Position numbers and translations under genes: made by a program
Part shown: in pieces, positions 63,661 to 64,000 of the stretch
How positions within the stretch are numbered: the stretch's first letter is position 1
Layout: every line of letters starts with the position of its first letter
Source of the DNA: Isoetes taiwanensis
Lineage: Eukaryota > Streptophyta > Lycopodiopsida > Isoetales > Isoetaceae
Direction: 5' to 3'
DNA length: 64,000 bases
NCBI GenBank assembly: GCA_021234155.1
Contig: JAJEKV010000237.1
Span: forward strand, 372,001-436,000
The notes under the pieces: model-generated
Seen by the model: the letters and a program-made list of their open reading frames with translations, nothing else
Told to the model about the DNA's origin: nothing
The model's database searches: none

Positions 63661-64000
63661 AGTCAACGAGCATGATCTACGTTGGGTTCTTTTTCCAAAG
63701 GATACCAGGGCCAGCTTATCCCTCCTAGTTTTATCTATGGCTTGTCAGGGACTACCAGACCTGGTATCCCTTAAGATTCATATTTTTCTAACATTTAATC
63801 TTGTTTTAAGTACAGTGCTATGGTCCGGGGGGTTGTTTGGTTTTACATGAGGTTGAGTTTAGGATCTATTGTCTTGCTCTCCTAGGTCTTCAATGCATAG
63901 CCTAAATACTTCATTGTACTCTTCCGATGGGCGGTCCTGGATCTTGCGCTATGAGTTCCTTGTTTTCAGGTTTGCATAAGTCGTTTCATGTTGCTTTGAT
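63661..64000. other. Unassigned end of window
   Basis: Ordinary composition, with ATACCAGGGCCAGCTTATCCC and a partly inverted GACCTGGTATCCCTTAAG about 60 bp apart near 63700-63770. No gene seen. Confidence 0.35.

Overview
The window is repeat-dominated nuclear DNA of a land plant. This is supported by a small ER-membrane (BAP29/BAP31-type) protein gene of the land-plant kind, a DUF659-type hAT transposase, an L1 LINE of the plant type with an RVT zinc finger, Ty3/gypsy elements primed by tRNA-Asp and tRNA-Gln, and pentatricopeptide-like remnants. The density of LINEs with (ATTCT)n tails and the mixed LTR/DNA transposon load would suit a large-genome fern or other early-diverging vascular plant, but species placement is inference only. 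No tRNA, rRNA or CRISPR locus was seen.

Layout. 317-9523: a complete but frame-shattered Ty3/gypsy element (A) on the minus strand, inserted in a CCA/CAC simple-repeat field. 9524-11390: satellite and sparse intergenic DNA. 11392-15060: a 140-bp satellite built on the palindrome AAGGAATATTCCTT, split by a 5'-truncated L1 LINE with an 11-bp target duplication. 15297-15615: a small candidate two-exon gene. 16147-19255: remnant of a DDE transposon with a cysteine-rich domain (minus). 20324-22750: hAT transposase pseudogene (minus). 23133-23679 and 26880-27187: two copies of a short dispersed repeat, the first expanded by a striking TTCGCGTACGCGAA array. 25749-29720: LTR debris and a chromovirus integrase/chromodomain end. 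30540-33528: LINE (plus). 35110-35715: LINE 3' fragment followed by (TAC)n. 36646-37032: the one convincing intact host gene. 37600-39184: tandem and foldback repeats. 41143-54030: a near full-length LINE (minus), interrupted at 42213-49859 by a young LTR element (C). 54145-56280: tandem duplications with PPR-like remnants. 57540-61200: further LINE copies, one carrying a small MITE with a 9-bp target duplication. 61200-64000: mostly unassigned.

The most interesting item is LTR element C. It has a 5-bp target duplication, about 1% LTR divergence, a tRNA-Gln primer site and three CCHC knuckles. A catalytically complete RNase H domain lies between protease and reverse transcriptase, while the RNase H in the usual place after RT has lost its catalytic residues. 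Its integrase lacks the stretch that carries the second catalytic aspartate. A second theme is a recurrent exchange of CTG/CAG with CG in element A, including between its two LTRs, which breaks reading frames and may reflect methylation-linked sequence error or an unusual mutational process.
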